A stretch of 64,000 bases of DNA. Origin: Cytophagia bacterium. GTDB taxonomy: Bacteria > Bacteroidota > Bacteroidia > Cytophagales > Spirosomataceae. The stretch covers positions 1 through 64,000 of the forward strand of contig REAB01000067.1 in the NCBI GenBank assembly GCA_004293645.1, written 5' to 3'. Below the pieces are notes generated by a model that saw only the letters and a program-made list of their open reading frames with translations, had not been told where the DNA came from and searched no databases. The position numbers and the translations under genes were made by a program. This document shows positions 8,449 to 17,560 of this stretch, piece after piece; position 1 is the stretch's first letter, and each line of letters opens with the position of its first letter.

Positions 8449-8897
8449 TCTTTGCTGTCGTCGTCGCCCCGAAAACGACCAAATAAGTTAATTCGGCTGC
8501 CTTCGAGCTGCTTTTCCATGTCGCCGAGTTCTATTTTGAGCGCGTTGATAGACATGGATATTTCCCATATCGAAAGCGATAAAGCCACAATTTGCAGCAA
8601 AAGGGCGGAGAAAAATAAAACCTGCGCCACCGTCTGGCTTTGCAAATAAATAGACAGCATACAAATAGCACTCAGCAACAGGCTACTTACAATAATAAAC
8701 TGAATATCGCGGATAAGGTACACTCGGCGGTGCAGGTTGCGGATTTGTGCTACATACACTTGCTCTGGATTGGCCTGAAATTTTTCGTGCAAATCTCGAA
8801 TCAAGCCCGTAATGGCCAAATAACGGTTGGTAAAGGCAATCATCATCAACGAAACAGTTGAAAACAAAAGCGCGGGGGTACTGATGGTGAGTTCCAT
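8445..8897 (-). CDS. DUF2721 family membrane protein
   Basis: A 150-residue protein starting at ATG 8897 (MELTISTPALLFSTVSLMMI); the longer frame to 8942 runs into the upstream gene and lacks support. The pattern of an N-terminal PALLF helix, an AFTNRYLAITGLIRDLH segment and two further close-set helices (about residues 68-88 and 93-112) is typical of DUF2721, whose function is unknown. The C-terminus is acidic (DDDSKD). The start lies two bases after the stop of the aldehyde dehydrogenase gene on the same strand, so the two are probably translated from one message. That spacing is the only hint of a role. Confidence 0.75.
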   Translation of the reverse strand: MELTISTPALLFSTVSLMMIAFTNRYLAITGLIRDLHEKFQANPEQVYVAQIRNLHRRVYLIRDIQFIIVSSLLLSAICMLSIYLQSQTVAQVLFFSALLLQIVALSLSIWEISMSINALKIELGDMEKQLEGSRINLFGRFRGDDDSKD

Positions 8898-8899
8898 AG

Positions 8900-10384
8900 T
8901 TAAATTCCTTGTTTGCTCCACTGCCCGTTTAACATGCGCCAAATGCCAAGCGGGTTGGCATCTTGCAGTTCGGCGGGCAAAAACTCGTCTTTAAAACCTT
9001 GAATAGCCAACGGGCGCACAAATCGGTGAATGGCGTGCGCGCCTACCGAGCCAAAACGGCCGTCGGTGCTGGCAGGAAATGGGCCACCGTGCTGCATGGC
9101 CGCGCATACTTCTACGCCCGTAGGTACGCTATTGAGGACGAGCCGCCCGCACAACAAGCTGGCTGCCTGCACGAGGTCGCGGTGGGCGTGTAAGTCGTGG
9201 TCGGTGGCAATGAAAGTACAGGTAAGTTGCCCTTCCAAATGGCTTGCTACTTGGCTCATTTCTTGCTCATTTTGGCATTTTATCAACAACGAAAATGGGC
9301 CAAATACTTCTTGGTGCAGAGTAGGGTTTTGTAGAAACTCCGCCGCCGAAACCGACGCTGCCGACGGAATACCGTCGTTGGGGGCGTATTCGAGGGTAGT
9401 TTCGGCTTCTACTGCCACCGCCGTTTGGGCCAATACATTGGCGCGTTTTTCTCTAAATGCCGTGGCAATGCCTGGGTGTAGCATGGCCACGGGGGCAGTT
9501 TGTTCAATGGCGGCGTTGAGGGCTACCATAAATTGGTCGAGGCCGCTCCCTGCCGTGCCAATCAACAAACCAGGTTTGGTGCAAAATTGTCCCATGCCGC
9601 CCGTAATAGAACCTGCGTACATTTTGCCATATTTTTCGGCTTCTTTTTCGAGGGCATCGGGCAACAAAAATACGGGGTTGGTACTGCCCATTTCGGCAAA
9701 AACTGGAATGGGTACGGGGCGTTGATTGGCCAAATCGAACAGTGCTTTGCCGCCCACAAATGAACCTGTAAAGCCTACTGCGGCGGTTTTGGGGTGCATC
9801 ACCAGTGCTTTGCCCACTTCAAAATTGGCCCCGTGCAAATGCACAAACGCACCCGCAGGAAGTCCACATTTTTCGACTGCTTTCAAGATGGCACTGGCCA
9901 CCAATTCGGAGGTTTCGGGGTGAGCGGGGTGGGCTTTTACTACCACGGGGCAGCCCGCCGCCCAAGCAGCGGCGGGGTCCACGCCCGCCGTAGAATAAGC
10001 AAACGGGAAATTGCTCGCCCCAAACACCACCACGGGGCCAATGGGTACGAGCATATTGCGAATGTCGGGTTTGGGCAACGGCTGGCGGTCGGGTAGGGCG
10101 GTTTCGATGGTAGCTTGCAGCCACGAGCCTTCGGCCACTACGTCGGCCAAGTTACGAAGTTGGTTGCAAGTGCGTCCGCGCTCGCCCAAGAGGCGGGCTT
10201 CGGGCAGGTTGCTTTCGCGTTGAGCGGTTTCGATGAGTATGGGTCCGAGGGCTTCTATTTCGGTGGCAATGGTGCGCATAAACGCCGCTTTTTGCGCCCC
10301 CGATTGATAACGATAGCTCAAAAAGGCGGTGTAGGCACTTTCTAAGGCCGTATTGATTTGAGCGGTAGTGGCATCTTGAAACAT
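8900..10384 (-). CDS. Aldehyde dehydrogenase, alpha-ketoglutarate semialdehyde (2,5-dioxovalerate) type
   Basis: A 494-residue NAD(P)-dependent aldehyde dehydrogenase. Catalytic residues are in place: Asn125 (GASNFPFAY), Glu231 (FAEMGSTNP) and nucleophilic Cys268 (GMGQFCTKPG). The GQFCTKPG and FAEMGSTNPVF signatures, in place of the usual GQVC and ELGGK, mark the branch that oxidises 2,5-dioxopentanoate to 2-oxoglutarate in oxidative pentose, hexuronate or hydroxyproline breakdown. No other enzyme of those pathways is adjacent; an altronate dehydratase lies 41 kb away. The DUF2721 gene follows after two bases. Some members of this branch act on other aldehydes, so substrate is inferred from family only. 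Confidence 0.82.
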   Translation of the reverse strand: MFQDATTAQINTALESAYTAFLSYRYQSGAQKAAFMRTIATEIEALGPILIETAQRESNLPEARLLGERGRTCNQLRNLADVVAEGSWLQATIETALPDRQPLPKPDIRNMLVPIGPVVVFGASNFPFAYSTAGVDPAAAWAAGCPVVVKAHPAHPETSELVASAILKAVEKCGLPAGAFVHLHGANFEVGKALVMHPKTAAVGFTGSFVGGKALFDLANQRPVPIPVFAEMGSTNPVFLLPDALEKEAEKYGKMYAGSITGGMGQFCTKPGLLIGTAGSGLDQFMVALNAAIEQTAPVAMLHPGIATAFREKRANVLAQTAVAVEAETTLEYAPNDGIPSAASVSAAEFLQNPTLHQEVFGPFSLLIKCQNEQEMSQVASHLEGQLTCTFIATDHDLHAHRDLVQAASLLCGRLVLNSVPTGVEVCAAMQHGGPFPASTDGRFGSVGAHAIHRFVRPLAIQGFKDEFLPAELQDANPLGIWRMLNGQWSKQGI

Positions 10385-10523
10385 GAAAGTAAATGTGCGT
10401 TGTGGTTAGAAAATTGGTATTTGAGAAAACAAATGTAGTTGTAAAAACCAGGGTATTTGCACCAAAAACTGCTTTGCGTTGTGATTTTGGCGCGAAAGTC
10501 CTGTTTATAAAAGGATTATGGCC

Positions 10524-11570
10524 TTAAAATTCTACCGTTTTTTGCAGTTGATTGCTGGCCAAAGCGCGGTCAATTGTGCGCGTGGTTTGCAGTATTTGGT
10601 AGGGTTTTACGAGTGGTTCGGCGGCATTTACAATCACCTCATACAGGTTGTCATAAAAAGGTGTATAGTTGCCCAATTGGCTTTCTACTGGCCCCGTCCG
10701 TGCTTCCGAATACACCTTTCCCCATTGACTGCTCGGCTCTGCGCCCCAATTGGGCTGGTTGGGCCACATACCTTGCCGCAGCAAATCTTCTTGCACGTCC
10801 AATCCTTTCTTGACAAACGACCCCTGCGTACCGTGTATCAAAAATCGTAAGTCGTTTTTATAAGCCAATAGGCTGGATTTCAACGCAATACGCTTGTCGG
10901 TATAGTCGAGCCGAATGTCGAAATAATCGTCGGTGAGGGCGTTGGTGCGGGTGGTTTTGATGGTAGCCGTTACAGTTTTTGGCGGCCCAAAGAGCGTCAG
11001 CACTTGGTCAATGAGGTGCGGACCGAGGTTGTATAAATTGCCCGCGCCAGGCATTGGCAATTCTTTCCAAGTACCCTGCGGCACTTGCGGGCGGTAACGG
11101 TCAAAATGCGATTCTACTTCCACTATTTGGCCCAGCGTTTCCGTTTGCAGCAACGCTTGAATGGTCAAGAAGTCGGCATCCCAGCGGCGGTTTTGATAGG
11201 CGGTGATAAACAGTTTTTTGCGTTCGGCCAGTTCCATCAGGGCTTCGGCTTCGGCCAGGGTATTGGCAAAAGGCTTTTCTACTACCACGTGCTTGCCCGC
11301 TTCGAGCGCGGCTTTGGCGTATTCAAAATGGGTGTGGTTGGGGGTGCAAATAAAGACCAAATCAATGGCTGGGTCGGCCAATAACTCGGCGGGACTGCGC
11401 ACTATTTCAAGGCTCGGGTCAAATAATATCGCCTCGTTGGTGCTTCGTTCCACTACTTTGGTTAATCTCAACCGTGGATTTACTTTCAAAAAAGGCGCGT
11501 GAAAGTACCGCCCCGACAGCCCGAAGCCAATCAAGCCAACTTTTAAGTGCGTATCTAATTTTTGAAGCAT
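10524..11570 (-). CDS. Gfo/Idh/MocA family oxidoreductase
   Basis: A 348-residue NAD(P)-dependent oxidoreductase. The start at ATG 11570 (MLQKLDTHLKVGLIGFG) is preferred to the longer frame reaching 11678, whose extra 36 residues fall in a repeat-like region. The N-terminal Rossmann fold has GLIGFGLSGR at about residues 12-21, then VFICTPNHTHFEYA and the EKP motif (VVVEKPFANT) that contributes the conserved lysine. The C-terminal alpha/beta domain carries GAGNLYNLGPHLIDQ, with the conserved His of the family. Such enzymes oxidise or reduce sugar or inositol-type substrates; the substrate is not evident. The relation to E. coli YdgJ-like members is plausible. It stands alone, facing a gap with a repeat. 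Confidence 0.82.
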   Translation of the reverse strand: MLQKLDTHLKVGLIGFGLSGRYFHAPFLKVNPRLRLTKVVERSTNEAILFDPSLEIVRSPAELLADPAIDLVFICTPNHTHFEYAKAALEAGKHVVVEKPFANTLAEAEALMELAERKKLFITAYQNRRWDADFLTIQALLQTETLGQIVEVESHFDRYRPQVPQGTWKELPMPGAGNLYNLGPHLIDQVLTLFGPPKTVTATIKTTRTNALTDDYFDIRLDYTDKRIALKSSLLAYKNDLRFLIHGTQGSFVKKGLDVQEDLLRQGMWPNQPNWGAEPSSQWGKVYSEARTGPVESQLGNYTPFYDNLYEVIVNAAEPLVKPYQILQTTRTIDRALASNQLQKTVEF

Positions 11571-11610
11571 AGTAACAGGTGAATAATAAGTTGGTCGAAT
11601 TAGTTTATGG

Positions 11611-11657
11611 AACGCGAATGACGCGGATACGGAGTAACGCGGATTTTCGCGGATAAA
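11611..11657. repeat. Degenerate CGCGGAT-type intergenic repeat
   Basis: ACGCGAATGACGCGGATACG and ACGCGGATTTTCGCGGATAA words follow each other. They resemble 736-787 and one arm of the palindrome at 48435. The segment lies just before the oxidoreductase start and would form part of its leader. Confidence 0.35.
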
Positions 11658-11773
11658 CAAAAAAATAAATTTTACCACGTTATTATTTACACGCTACATA
11701 TTCTACTTTTTGATTTTAGGGAAAGAAAAATACGCCTAAATTTAAGATAAGTAGTTGCTCATATTTAATTGGG

Positions 11774-11826
11774 GGCACGACTATTAATTAAGGTGCTTTT
11801 ATTCAGCGTATTAAATCAGTCGTGCC
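11774..11826. repeat. Inverted repeat downstream of the gabT-like gene
   Basis: GGCACGACT (11774-11782) pairs with AGTCGTGCC (11818-11826) across 35 bases. It sits 34 bases after the stop of the last gene of the amine-catabolism operon. It could end that transcript, but it lacks a proper T-run in that direction. Confidence 0.4.
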
Positions 11827-11859
11827 ACCAAAAATAATATCATGGCGGCGGCCAACCAA

Positions 11860-13155
11860 TTATTTGCTGAGTCTTATCAATTCTTCACCCATGATAGATA
11901 GCCCAAGCCGAAGCTGTTTTTCAGAAATAACCAATGGGCAAAGTACCCTGATGACATTGCCATAAACACCCGCACTTATCAAAAATAAACCGCGCTCGAT
12001 GCAGGCTGTTACGAGCTTTTTGGTTAGGTCGGTATCTGGCTGGTTGGGGTCATTGTTCTTTACTAATTCGATGCCAATCATTGCCCCAAGGCCACGTACT
12101 TCGCCAATGGCGGGGCATTTTTTTTGTAAATTTTCAAAAAACGTTTGAATAATTTTACCCACGCGTTCGCCTTTCTGATTGATATTGATTTTTTGCATGT
12201 ACTCAATCGTAGCCAACGAGCCAGCACAAGCTATCGGATTGCCCGCGTACGTTCCACCAATTGTGCCTGGCAAGGCTTTGTCCATCACCGAGGCTTTGCC
12301 CATCACGCAGGCAATCGGAATACCCGACCCCATTGATTTGGCCCAAGTCGAAATATCGGGAACTACGTCATAATGCTCGTAAGCTGCCCATTTTCCCGTC
12401 CGTCCAAAACCCGATTGTACTTCGTCCAAAATCAATAAAATACCGTATTCGTCGCAAATTTGGCGCAAACCTTGCAAATAGACTTTGGGCGTTACGTAAA
12501 AACCACCCTCGCCTTGCACGGGTTCTATGATAACGGCCGCTATGTTTTCGGGAGCAACGACGGTGCTAAAATATTTTTTGAGATTGGCCAATTCTTGTAA
12601 TACATATTCGTCATAATTTTGCCCTTTGCCGTTGTGGTAATAGTCTGGAAAAGGAATACGATATACTTCGGGTGCAAAAGGTCCGCAGCCTATTTTATAA
12701 CTCACCTTCGAGGTCAGGGTCATGCCCATCATTGTTCGGCCATGAAAACCGCCCGTGTAGCAAACAATCCCTTGACGGCCAGTGGCTTGACGAGCTATTT
12801 TAATGGCATTTTCTACGGCTTCTGCTCCACTGCTCACCATCATTACTTTGGTTTCGGGGCCGTGTGGCAATATTTCAATCAGTTTTTCGGCCAAATTAAC
12901 GTACGGTTCGTGGCTCAACAAATTGAAAAATGTGTGCATTAGTTTTTTAGATTGTTCGGCAATGGCCTTAGAAACCGATGGCGGACAATGACCCGCATTC
13001 AAGACCCCAATTCCACCCGAAAAATCAATAAATTCTTTGCCATCGGCGGTATGAAAACTCGCGCCCGAAGCCTTTACGGCATCAAGTGCCGTACCAAGCG
13101 CCATGGCTTTGGGTACTACTTTGTTTCTTCTTTCTAATAATTGTTGTGATGTCAT
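11860..13155 (-). CDS. gabT: Class III aminotransferase, 4-aminobutyrate transaminase-like
   Basis: A 431-residue PLP enzyme of fold type I. Lys273 in STWAKSMGSG is the Schiff-base lysine, Asp244 in LILDEVQSGFGRTG contacts the pyridine nitrogen, and SSGAEAVENAIK (108-119) binds phosphate. The sequence is full length and resembles GABA or 5-aminovalerate transaminases, which move the terminal amino group to 2-oxoglutarate. It is last in a minus-strand operon that begins with an Lrp regulator and includes potDBCA and an aminobutyraldehyde-type dehydrogenase. This context suggests it acts in putrescine or GABA breakdown, perhaps on putrescine itself, since no other aminotransferase is present. 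No succinate-semialdehyde dehydrogenase accompanies it. Confidence 0.82.
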   Translation of the reverse strand: MTSQQLLERRNKVVPKAMALGTALDAVKASGASFHTADGKEFIDFSGGIGVLNAGHCPPSVSKAIAEQSKKLMHTFFNLLSHEPYVNLAEKLIEILPHGPETKVMMVSSGAEAVENAIKIARQATGRQGIVCYTGGFHGRTMMGMTLTSKVSYKIGCGPFAPEVYRIPFPDYYHNGKGQNYDEYVLQELANLKKYFSTVVAPENIAAVIIEPVQGEGGFYVTPKVYLQGLRQICDEYGILLILDEVQSGFGRTGKWAAYEHYDVVPDISTWAKSMGSGIPIACVMGKASVMDKALPGTIGGTYAGNPIACAGSLATIEYMQKININQKGERVGKIIQTFFENLQKKCPAIGEVRGLGAMIGIELVKNNDPNQPDTDLTKKLVTACIERGLFLISAGVYGNVIRVLCPLVISEKQLRLGLSIMGEELIRLSK

Positions 13156-13172
13156 GGTGTTTTCGTCTGTTT

Positions 13173-14654
13173 TTAATACCAGCCCAATTGTCCTTCGTCA
13201 AGGTTGATGTTGATTTGCTTGGTTTCCAAGTAGGCTTCTATGCCATATTTTCCTAATTCTCGGCCAATTCCCGATTTTTTATAGCCACCCCAAGGCAACT
13301 CATTAAACGTTGGGTGGTAATTATTGACCCAAATGATACCCGCTCTGATTTGTTTCACCACACGATGTGCTTTGGTTACACTTTCGGTAAAAACTCCAGC
13401 CGCAAGACCATATTCTGTATCGTTGGCCAACTTGACGGCTTCGTCTTCGGTATCAAAAGACGTGAAAGACATCACTGGCCCAAAAACCTCTTCTTTGAAT
13501 AGCGTGTGGTGCGGCTCAACGTCGGCAAAAATGGTTGGTTCTATAAAATTCCCTTTGGCAAACTGCTCACCTTTGGGTAAACTACCACCGCAAATCAACC
13601 TACATTTTTCAGCTTTAGCTTTCTCGATGTAGCTCATCACTTTGTCTTGCTGTTCTTTTGAAATCACTGGACCCATTCTGACACCCTCGTCGAGGCCGTG
13701 GCCAAGTTTGATATGGGTTACTATTTTGGCTACTCGTTCAATCACTTCATTGTAAACCGATTTTTCTACCAATATTCTTGACCCTGCCGAGCAAACTTGG
13801 CCCTGATTGGCCATGCCCGCAAAGGCAATCCATTCGGCTGATTTATCTAAATTGGCATCGGCAAAAACAACCACTGGATTTTTTCCACCCAGTTCGAGCG
13901 TTACATTTTTGATGCCTTTGGCGGCGGCGGTCATTACTTTCATGCCCGTATCTGTGCCACCCGTAAACGCAATTTTATCAATATCGGGGTGATTGACGAG
14001 CGCAGCACCAGCCACTTCGCCAATGCCCGTAATGATATTGACCACACCCGCAGGAATACCGACTTCTTCCGTCAGTTTGGCCAATTCTAAGATTGAAAGT
14101 GGCGTTAGTTCAGATGGTTTCATTACTATTGTACAACCTGCGGCCAATGCGGGGGCTATTTTCCAGACTCCCATCAGCAACGGGTAGTTCCAAGGCACAA
14201 TCTGCGCCACTACGCCTATTGGCTCACGCACTACCATGCTTTGCATATTCATTGGCACGGCTACGGTTTCGCCCATGGTTTTGGTGGCTAATCCTGCAAA
14301 GAAATCCAAGCAGTTGGCCGAATCTGCCACATCGCCCTCTGACTCTACTAATGGTTTTCCACAGTTTAACGTATCAAGTTCGGCAAATTTTGCCGCATTT
14401 TCTCTTAGTTTGTTGGCCAACGCCATCATCAGTTGCGCTCGGTTGAGGGCGTTGTCGGCACTGCCCCAATTGGTGTTATCGAAGGCATTTCGAGCAGCGG
14501 CTACGGCCTCGTTTACTTCCATAACGGTCGCTTCGGGAACGACTCCTATTAGATTGCCGTTGGCAGGGTCGGTGATTTTTCTGGTCTGATTGTCGGAGGC
14601 CAATACCCATTGACCGCCAATGTACATTTGATATGTTTTCATTTGATTCAGCAT
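13173..14654 (-). CDS. Aldehyde dehydrogenase, aminobutyraldehyde/betaine-aldehyde type
   Basis: A 493-residue NAD(P)-dependent aldehyde dehydrogenase with Asn156 (PWNYPL), Glu254 (LELGGKNP) and nucleophilic Cys288 (GQVCSAGSR). The WNYPLLMGVWKIAPALAAG and NQGQVCSAGSR stretches are typical of the betaine-aldehyde, 4-aminobutyraldehyde and gamma-glutamyl-aminobutyraldehyde group. Lying between potA (22 bases upstream) and the GabT-like gene (17 bases downstream), it most likely oxidises the aminoaldehyde made from putrescine to GABA. ATG at 14654 and an in-frame ATG four codons later are both possible starts. The exact aldehyde cannot be settled without assay. Confidence 0.85.
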   Translation of the reverse strand: MLNQMKTYQMYIGGQWVLASDNQTRKITDPANGNLIGVVPEATVMEVNEAVAAARNAFDNTNWGSADNALNRAQLMMALANKLRENAAKFAELDTLNCGKPLVESEGDVADSANCLDFFAGLATKTMGETVAVPMNMQSMVVREPIGVVAQIVPWNYPLLMGVWKIAPALAAGCTIVMKPSELTPLSILELAKLTEEVGIPAGVVNIITGIGEVAGAALVNHPDIDKIAFTGGTDTGMKVMTAAAKGIKNVTLELGGKNPVVVFADANLDKSAEWIAFAGMANQGQVCSAGSRILVEKSVYNEVIERVAKIVTHIKLGHGLDEGVRMGPVISKEQQDKVMSYIEKAKAEKCRLICGGSLPKGEQFAKGNFIEPTIFADVEPHHTLFKEEVFGPVMSFTSFDTEDEAVKLANDTEYGLAAGVFTESVTKAHRVVKQIRAGIIWVNNYHPTFNELPWGGYKKSGIGRELGKYGIEAYLETKQININLDEGQLGWY

Positions 14655-14676
14655 AAATACTAATTACATTTTATGA

Positions 14677-15726
14677 CTATTGGTTGTGAATTAAGTTAGA
14701 TTTTTGGTCATTCCAGCTCAAAAACACCGTATCAGTGTCGTTAATTTTTGCAATTTCATCTGGTTTGACCGACACATCAACCATCTCGCCATTAGATATT
14801 TTACAACGCACTCGCCACAAGTTACCCAAAAACGTTTTTCCGATTACTTTAGCTTCAATTTTATGCTTATTTTCTGGGTGTTCGCGGTGAATATAAATAT
14901 GTTCTGGACGAATAAAAAGCAGTGATTTACCCTTTGGAACAGTACTCGATATCGGTATCGAAAAGCCTTCGCTCACAAAATGAGTGCCGTTGTATGTGCC
15001 TGATAATGTGTTGTTTTCGCCAATAAAATCGGCCACAAATCTACTTTTTGGGTGGCCGTATAATTCCTGTGGAGCATCGAGTTGTTCTATTACACCTTTG
15101 TTCATCACGGCAATCCTGTCAGACATCGTGAGGGCTTCTTCTTGGTCGTGCGTTACAAACACAAACGTAATGCCAAGTTGTTGGTGCAGTTGTTTCAATT
15201 CAAACTGCATTTGTTTTCTGAGTTTGAGGTCTAAGGCTGCCAGTGGCTCGTCCAAGAGTAATACTTTTGGCTGATTAACAATGGCCCTTGCCAGCGCGAT
15301 TCGCTGTTGCTGCCCGCCCGAAAGTTCTTTTGGTTTTCGGTTAATAAAGCTGCCCATTTGTACTGTTTCGAGTACATCTTTGACGGCATTTGTTAGCTTT
15401 TCACCCGTTATTCCTTTTTGTTTGAGTCCAAAAGCAATGTTTTCAGAGACGTTTAAATGCGGAAACAGCGCGTAATTCTGAAAAACAGTATTGACATTTC
15501 TTTTGTACGGCGGCAAACTTGTTATGTCTTCATTTTCTAATAATACGCGCCCAGAAGTGGGGGTTTCAAAACCTGCAATCATGCGTAGTAGCGTGGTTTT
15601 GCCACAGCCACTTGGCCCCAAAAGTGTAATAAACTCACCTTGGTGGATGGTCAAATTTAGTTTTGGAATGACACGGTTTGTACCAAAATATTTTTCGATA
15701 TCTTTGAGTTCGATGCTATTGGTCAT
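14677..15726 (-). CDS. potA: Polyamine ABC transporter ATP-binding protein
   Basis: A 349-residue ABC ATPase. Walker A is GPSGCGKT at residues 37-44, the signature LSGGQQQR at 135-142, Walker B ends in LLLDEP (156-161), and the switch His is at 193 (THDQEEA). A TOBE domain follows from about 270, as in PotA/CysA-type importers. The start at ATG 15726 ([10 protein letters not shown]) overlaps the potC stop by four bases (ATGA), whereas the open frame continuing to 15993 is only potC read in another frame. It powers uptake by PotB-PotC of the ligand delivered by PotD. The assignment to polyamines rests on all four subunits together. Confidence 0.9.
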   Translation of the reverse strand: MTNSIELKDIEKYFGTNRVIPKLNLTIHQGEFITLLGPSGCGKTTLLRMIAGFETPTSGRVLLENEDITSLPPYKRNVNTVFQNYALFPHLNVSENIAFGLKQKGITGEKLTNAVKDVLETVQMGSFINRKPKELSGGQQQRIALARAIVNQPKVLLLDEPLAALDLKLRKQMQFELKQLHQQLGITFVFVTHDQEEALTMSDRIAVMNKGVIEQLDAPQELYGHPKSRFVADFIGENNTLSGTYNGTHFVSEGFSIPISSTVPKGKSLLFIRPEHIYIHREHPENKHKIEAKVIGKTFLGNLWRVRCKISNGEMVDVSVKPDEIAKINDTDTVFLSWNDQKSNLIHNQ

Positions 15727-16514
15727 ATTATTTTGGTTTCTCGTTCGCCAAACTTTACCGAAAGAATAAGCGCGATGAGTGAAATGATAAAAATGATGGT
15801 TGAGATGGCATTGACTTCGGGCGTTATGCCGCGTCTGAGCATGGTATAAATCTCGATGGGCAACGTGTTGTCTCGGGCAATTAAGAAAAACGTAACGGGT
15901 ATTTCGTCCAATGAAAGCGTGAATGACAACAACGACGCGCCTATGATGGCCGTCTTGATGTTGGGCAACGTAACTTTCCAGAACGTTTGCCAAGGTGTTG
16001 AGCCTAAGTCGGCGGCGGCTTCTTCCAAATAGGGGTCGAGTCGTTTAAAACGGGCATATACCTGAGTTAAAACCAAACAAATCAAGAAAGTAGTATGGCC
16101 AATGACAACGGCCGTGAGCGAAATAGATATGCCCAACAGCGGGAAAAACGACAACATGGCTATTCCCGTCAAAATACCTGGCAAAGTGATGGGCAGAAGT
16201 ACGATTCGCTCAAAAAAGCGTTTGAGTTTAAAATTGTGCTTGTGCATTGCCAAAGCCCCCATTGTACCTATGACAAGGGCTACGGCTGTGCCAAAAATAC
16301 CAATCAATGCGCTGATTTTGAGCGAAGTAAGCAGTGTTTTGTTTTGAATCAAAACGCCATACCACTTCAACGAAAAATGCTTGATTGGGAACGAATTGAC
16401 GGTGTCGGCATTGAATGAGTAAATGACGACAATGAGCATTGGAAAGTAAATAAAAAACATGACCGCAAATGCCAGAAAGCCCGTCATGAAGTTGAGCGCA
16501 TCAAATTTTTTCAT
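15723..16514 (-). CDS. potC: Polyamine ABC transporter permease
   Basis: A 263-residue inner-membrane protein with about six transmembrane helices: a first helix at residues 10-32, then the family's YSFNAD motif at about 32-37. The cytoplasmic EAA loop, [20 protein letters not shown], lies near residues 163-182 and docks on PotA. It forms the channel with PotB. The stop overlaps potA and the start overlaps the potB stop, each by four bases, so potB-potC-potA are translationally coupled. Length is typical for PotC (E. coli 264). Substrate preference between putrescine and spermidine cannot be read from this subunit. Confidence 0.9.
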   Translation of the reverse strand: MKKFDALNFMTGFLAFAVMFFIYFPMLIVVIYSFNADTVNSFPIKHFSLKWYGVLIQNKTLLTSLKISALIGIFGTAVALVIGTMGALAMHKHNFKLKRFFERIVLLPITLPGILTGIAMLSFFPLLGISISLTAVVIGHTTFLICLVLTQVYARFKRLDPYLEEAAADLGSTPWQTFWKVTLPNIKTAIIGASLLSFTLSLDEIPVTFFLIARDNTLPIEIYTMLRRGITPEVNAISTIIFIISLIALILSVKFGERETKII

Positions 16515-17380
16515 GTTCTGTCTGAGTTTAAACTTGAATACCGCTTTTCGGCTCTGCTCGACATATCTAACACAAACAAAACCACCACCAACAGCACAAT
16601 ACCAATGGCCGAACCAAGCGGTTTGTCGTTGGAAGTACCGAACATGTTCTGAAAAATATTGGAAATGAACAGCGTATTTGAGCCGCCGAGTAGATTAGGG
16701 GCCAGAAAGTCGCCCAGCGAAAGTACAAAAGCAAAAGTACCTCCTGTAATAATACCTGGTAAACTCAGCGGAAGCACTACCTTAAAAAAAGTAATGAATC
16801 GGTTCGCCCCCAAGTCTTTCGACGCTTCGACCAAGCTCGTCGGTATTTGCTCAAAAGATGTGTAGATGGGCATCAATACAAATGGCGTATAAATATGAAC
16901 CATGCCAATGACCACCGCCAAGTCGCTGTATAAAAGTGCGCTAATGGGCGAATCTATGAAGCCAATGAACTGTAAGAATGAGTTTAAGATGCCTTCTTCG
17001 CCCAAGATGATTTTCCAGGCATAGGCCCGAACAATGTAACTCACCCAAAGTGGCAAAATAATGAGGGTGTAGAGTAATGTTTTGTTTTTGGTGGCCTTAA
17101 AAGCAATATAATACGCCAACGGAATACTCACTATCAGCGCAATAGCGGTAACAACCGCCGATAATCCGAAGGTTTTGAAGAGCGTAAAATAATAGAGTTC
17201 TTTGGTAAAAAACCGTTTATAAGAATCGAACGACAGAGCTGGTTGCAACACGCCAAAGTCGTCGATGGTATAAAAACTTTGAATAAAAACCCGCGTATAG
17301 GGCAAAACTAAAAACAGCAACATCCACAATGCCAATGGCAAAAAAAGCAAGTAGAAACTGGGTTTGAGTTTAAGAAACAT
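16511..17380 (-). CDS. potB: Polyamine ABC transporter permease
   Basis: A 289-residue inner-membrane protein with six predicted helices, starting with a strongly hydrophobic segment at residues 8-28. The EAA loop is EASKDLGANRFITFFKVVLP near residues 184-203. Length matches PotB (about 285). It pairs with PotC to form the transmembrane channel. Its start at 17380 lies 166 bases after the potD stop. That gap holds a 20-bp perfect hairpin and other repeats, whereas every other junction in the transporter block is an overlap. The hairpin may lower expression of the membrane part relative to the binding protein. Confidence 0.9.
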   Translation of the reverse strand: MFLKLKPSFYLLFLPLALWMLLFLVLPYTRVFIQSFYTIDDFGVLQPALSFDSYKRFFTKELYYFTLFKTFGLSAVVTAIALIVSIPLAYYIAFKATKNKTLLYTLIILPLWVSYIVRAYAWKIILGEEGILNSFLQFIGFIDSPISALLYSDLAVVIGMVHIYTPFVLMPIYTSFEQIPTSLVEASKDLGANRFITFFKVVLPLSLPGIITGGTFAFVLSLGDFLAPNLLGGSNTLFISNIFQNMFGTSNDKPLGSAIGIVLLVVVLFVLDMSSRAEKRYSSLNSDRT

Positions 17381-17402
17381 GGTTGTTTTTAGTGTAATGG
17401 TT

Positions 17403-17446
17403 CAACAAACTTGTCAGATTTTATACAAAATCTGACAAGTTTGTTG
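17403..17446 (-). repeat. Perfect 20-bp intercistronic hairpin between potD and potB
   Basis: Bases 17403-17422 and 17427-17446 are exact reverse complements around a 4-nt loop (ATAC). The stem contains ACTTGTCAGATTTT. It lies inside the operon, between the binding-protein gene and the permease genes, where such hairpins often protect the upstream message or attenuate the downstream part. Confidence 0.8.
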
Positions 17447-17560
17447 TTTAAATTTTATTTTGTTCCACTGCCGTTGTCTGTGTCCACACAGGCGACCTTT
17501 GGCAAACGAAAAATCTAAAAAACTTGCGGGTTTTGTTGTTTAAATTTTATTTTGTTCCAC
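17441..17560. repeat. 28-bp direct repeat duplicating the 3' end of potD
   Basis: The 28 bases at 17441-17468 (TTGTTGTTTAAATTTTATTT then TGTTCCAC) recur exactly at 17533-17560. The second copy contains the potD stop codon and last codons. The first therefore is a duplicated gene end, with a half palindromic element lying between the copies. Confidence 0.8.
17470..17496. repeat. Half copy of the palindromic element at 26031
   Basis: GCCGTTGTCTGTGTCCACAC then AGGCGA resembles the right half of the 58-bp element at 26031-26088 (GCCGTTGCCTGTGTCTTCAC). It keeps its own hairpin CTGTG-TCCA-CACAG. Confidence 0.6.

Noticed and set aside
8445-10384. Aldehyde dehydrogenase and DUF2721 gene as a new functional pair
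   Set aside because: The two-base spacing shows co-transcription only; nothing in DUF2721 points to the pathway.
15727-15993. N-terminal extension of the PotA reading frame
   Set aside because: It is potC read in another frame; the ATG at 15726 overlaps the potC stop in the ATGA manner seen at the other junction.
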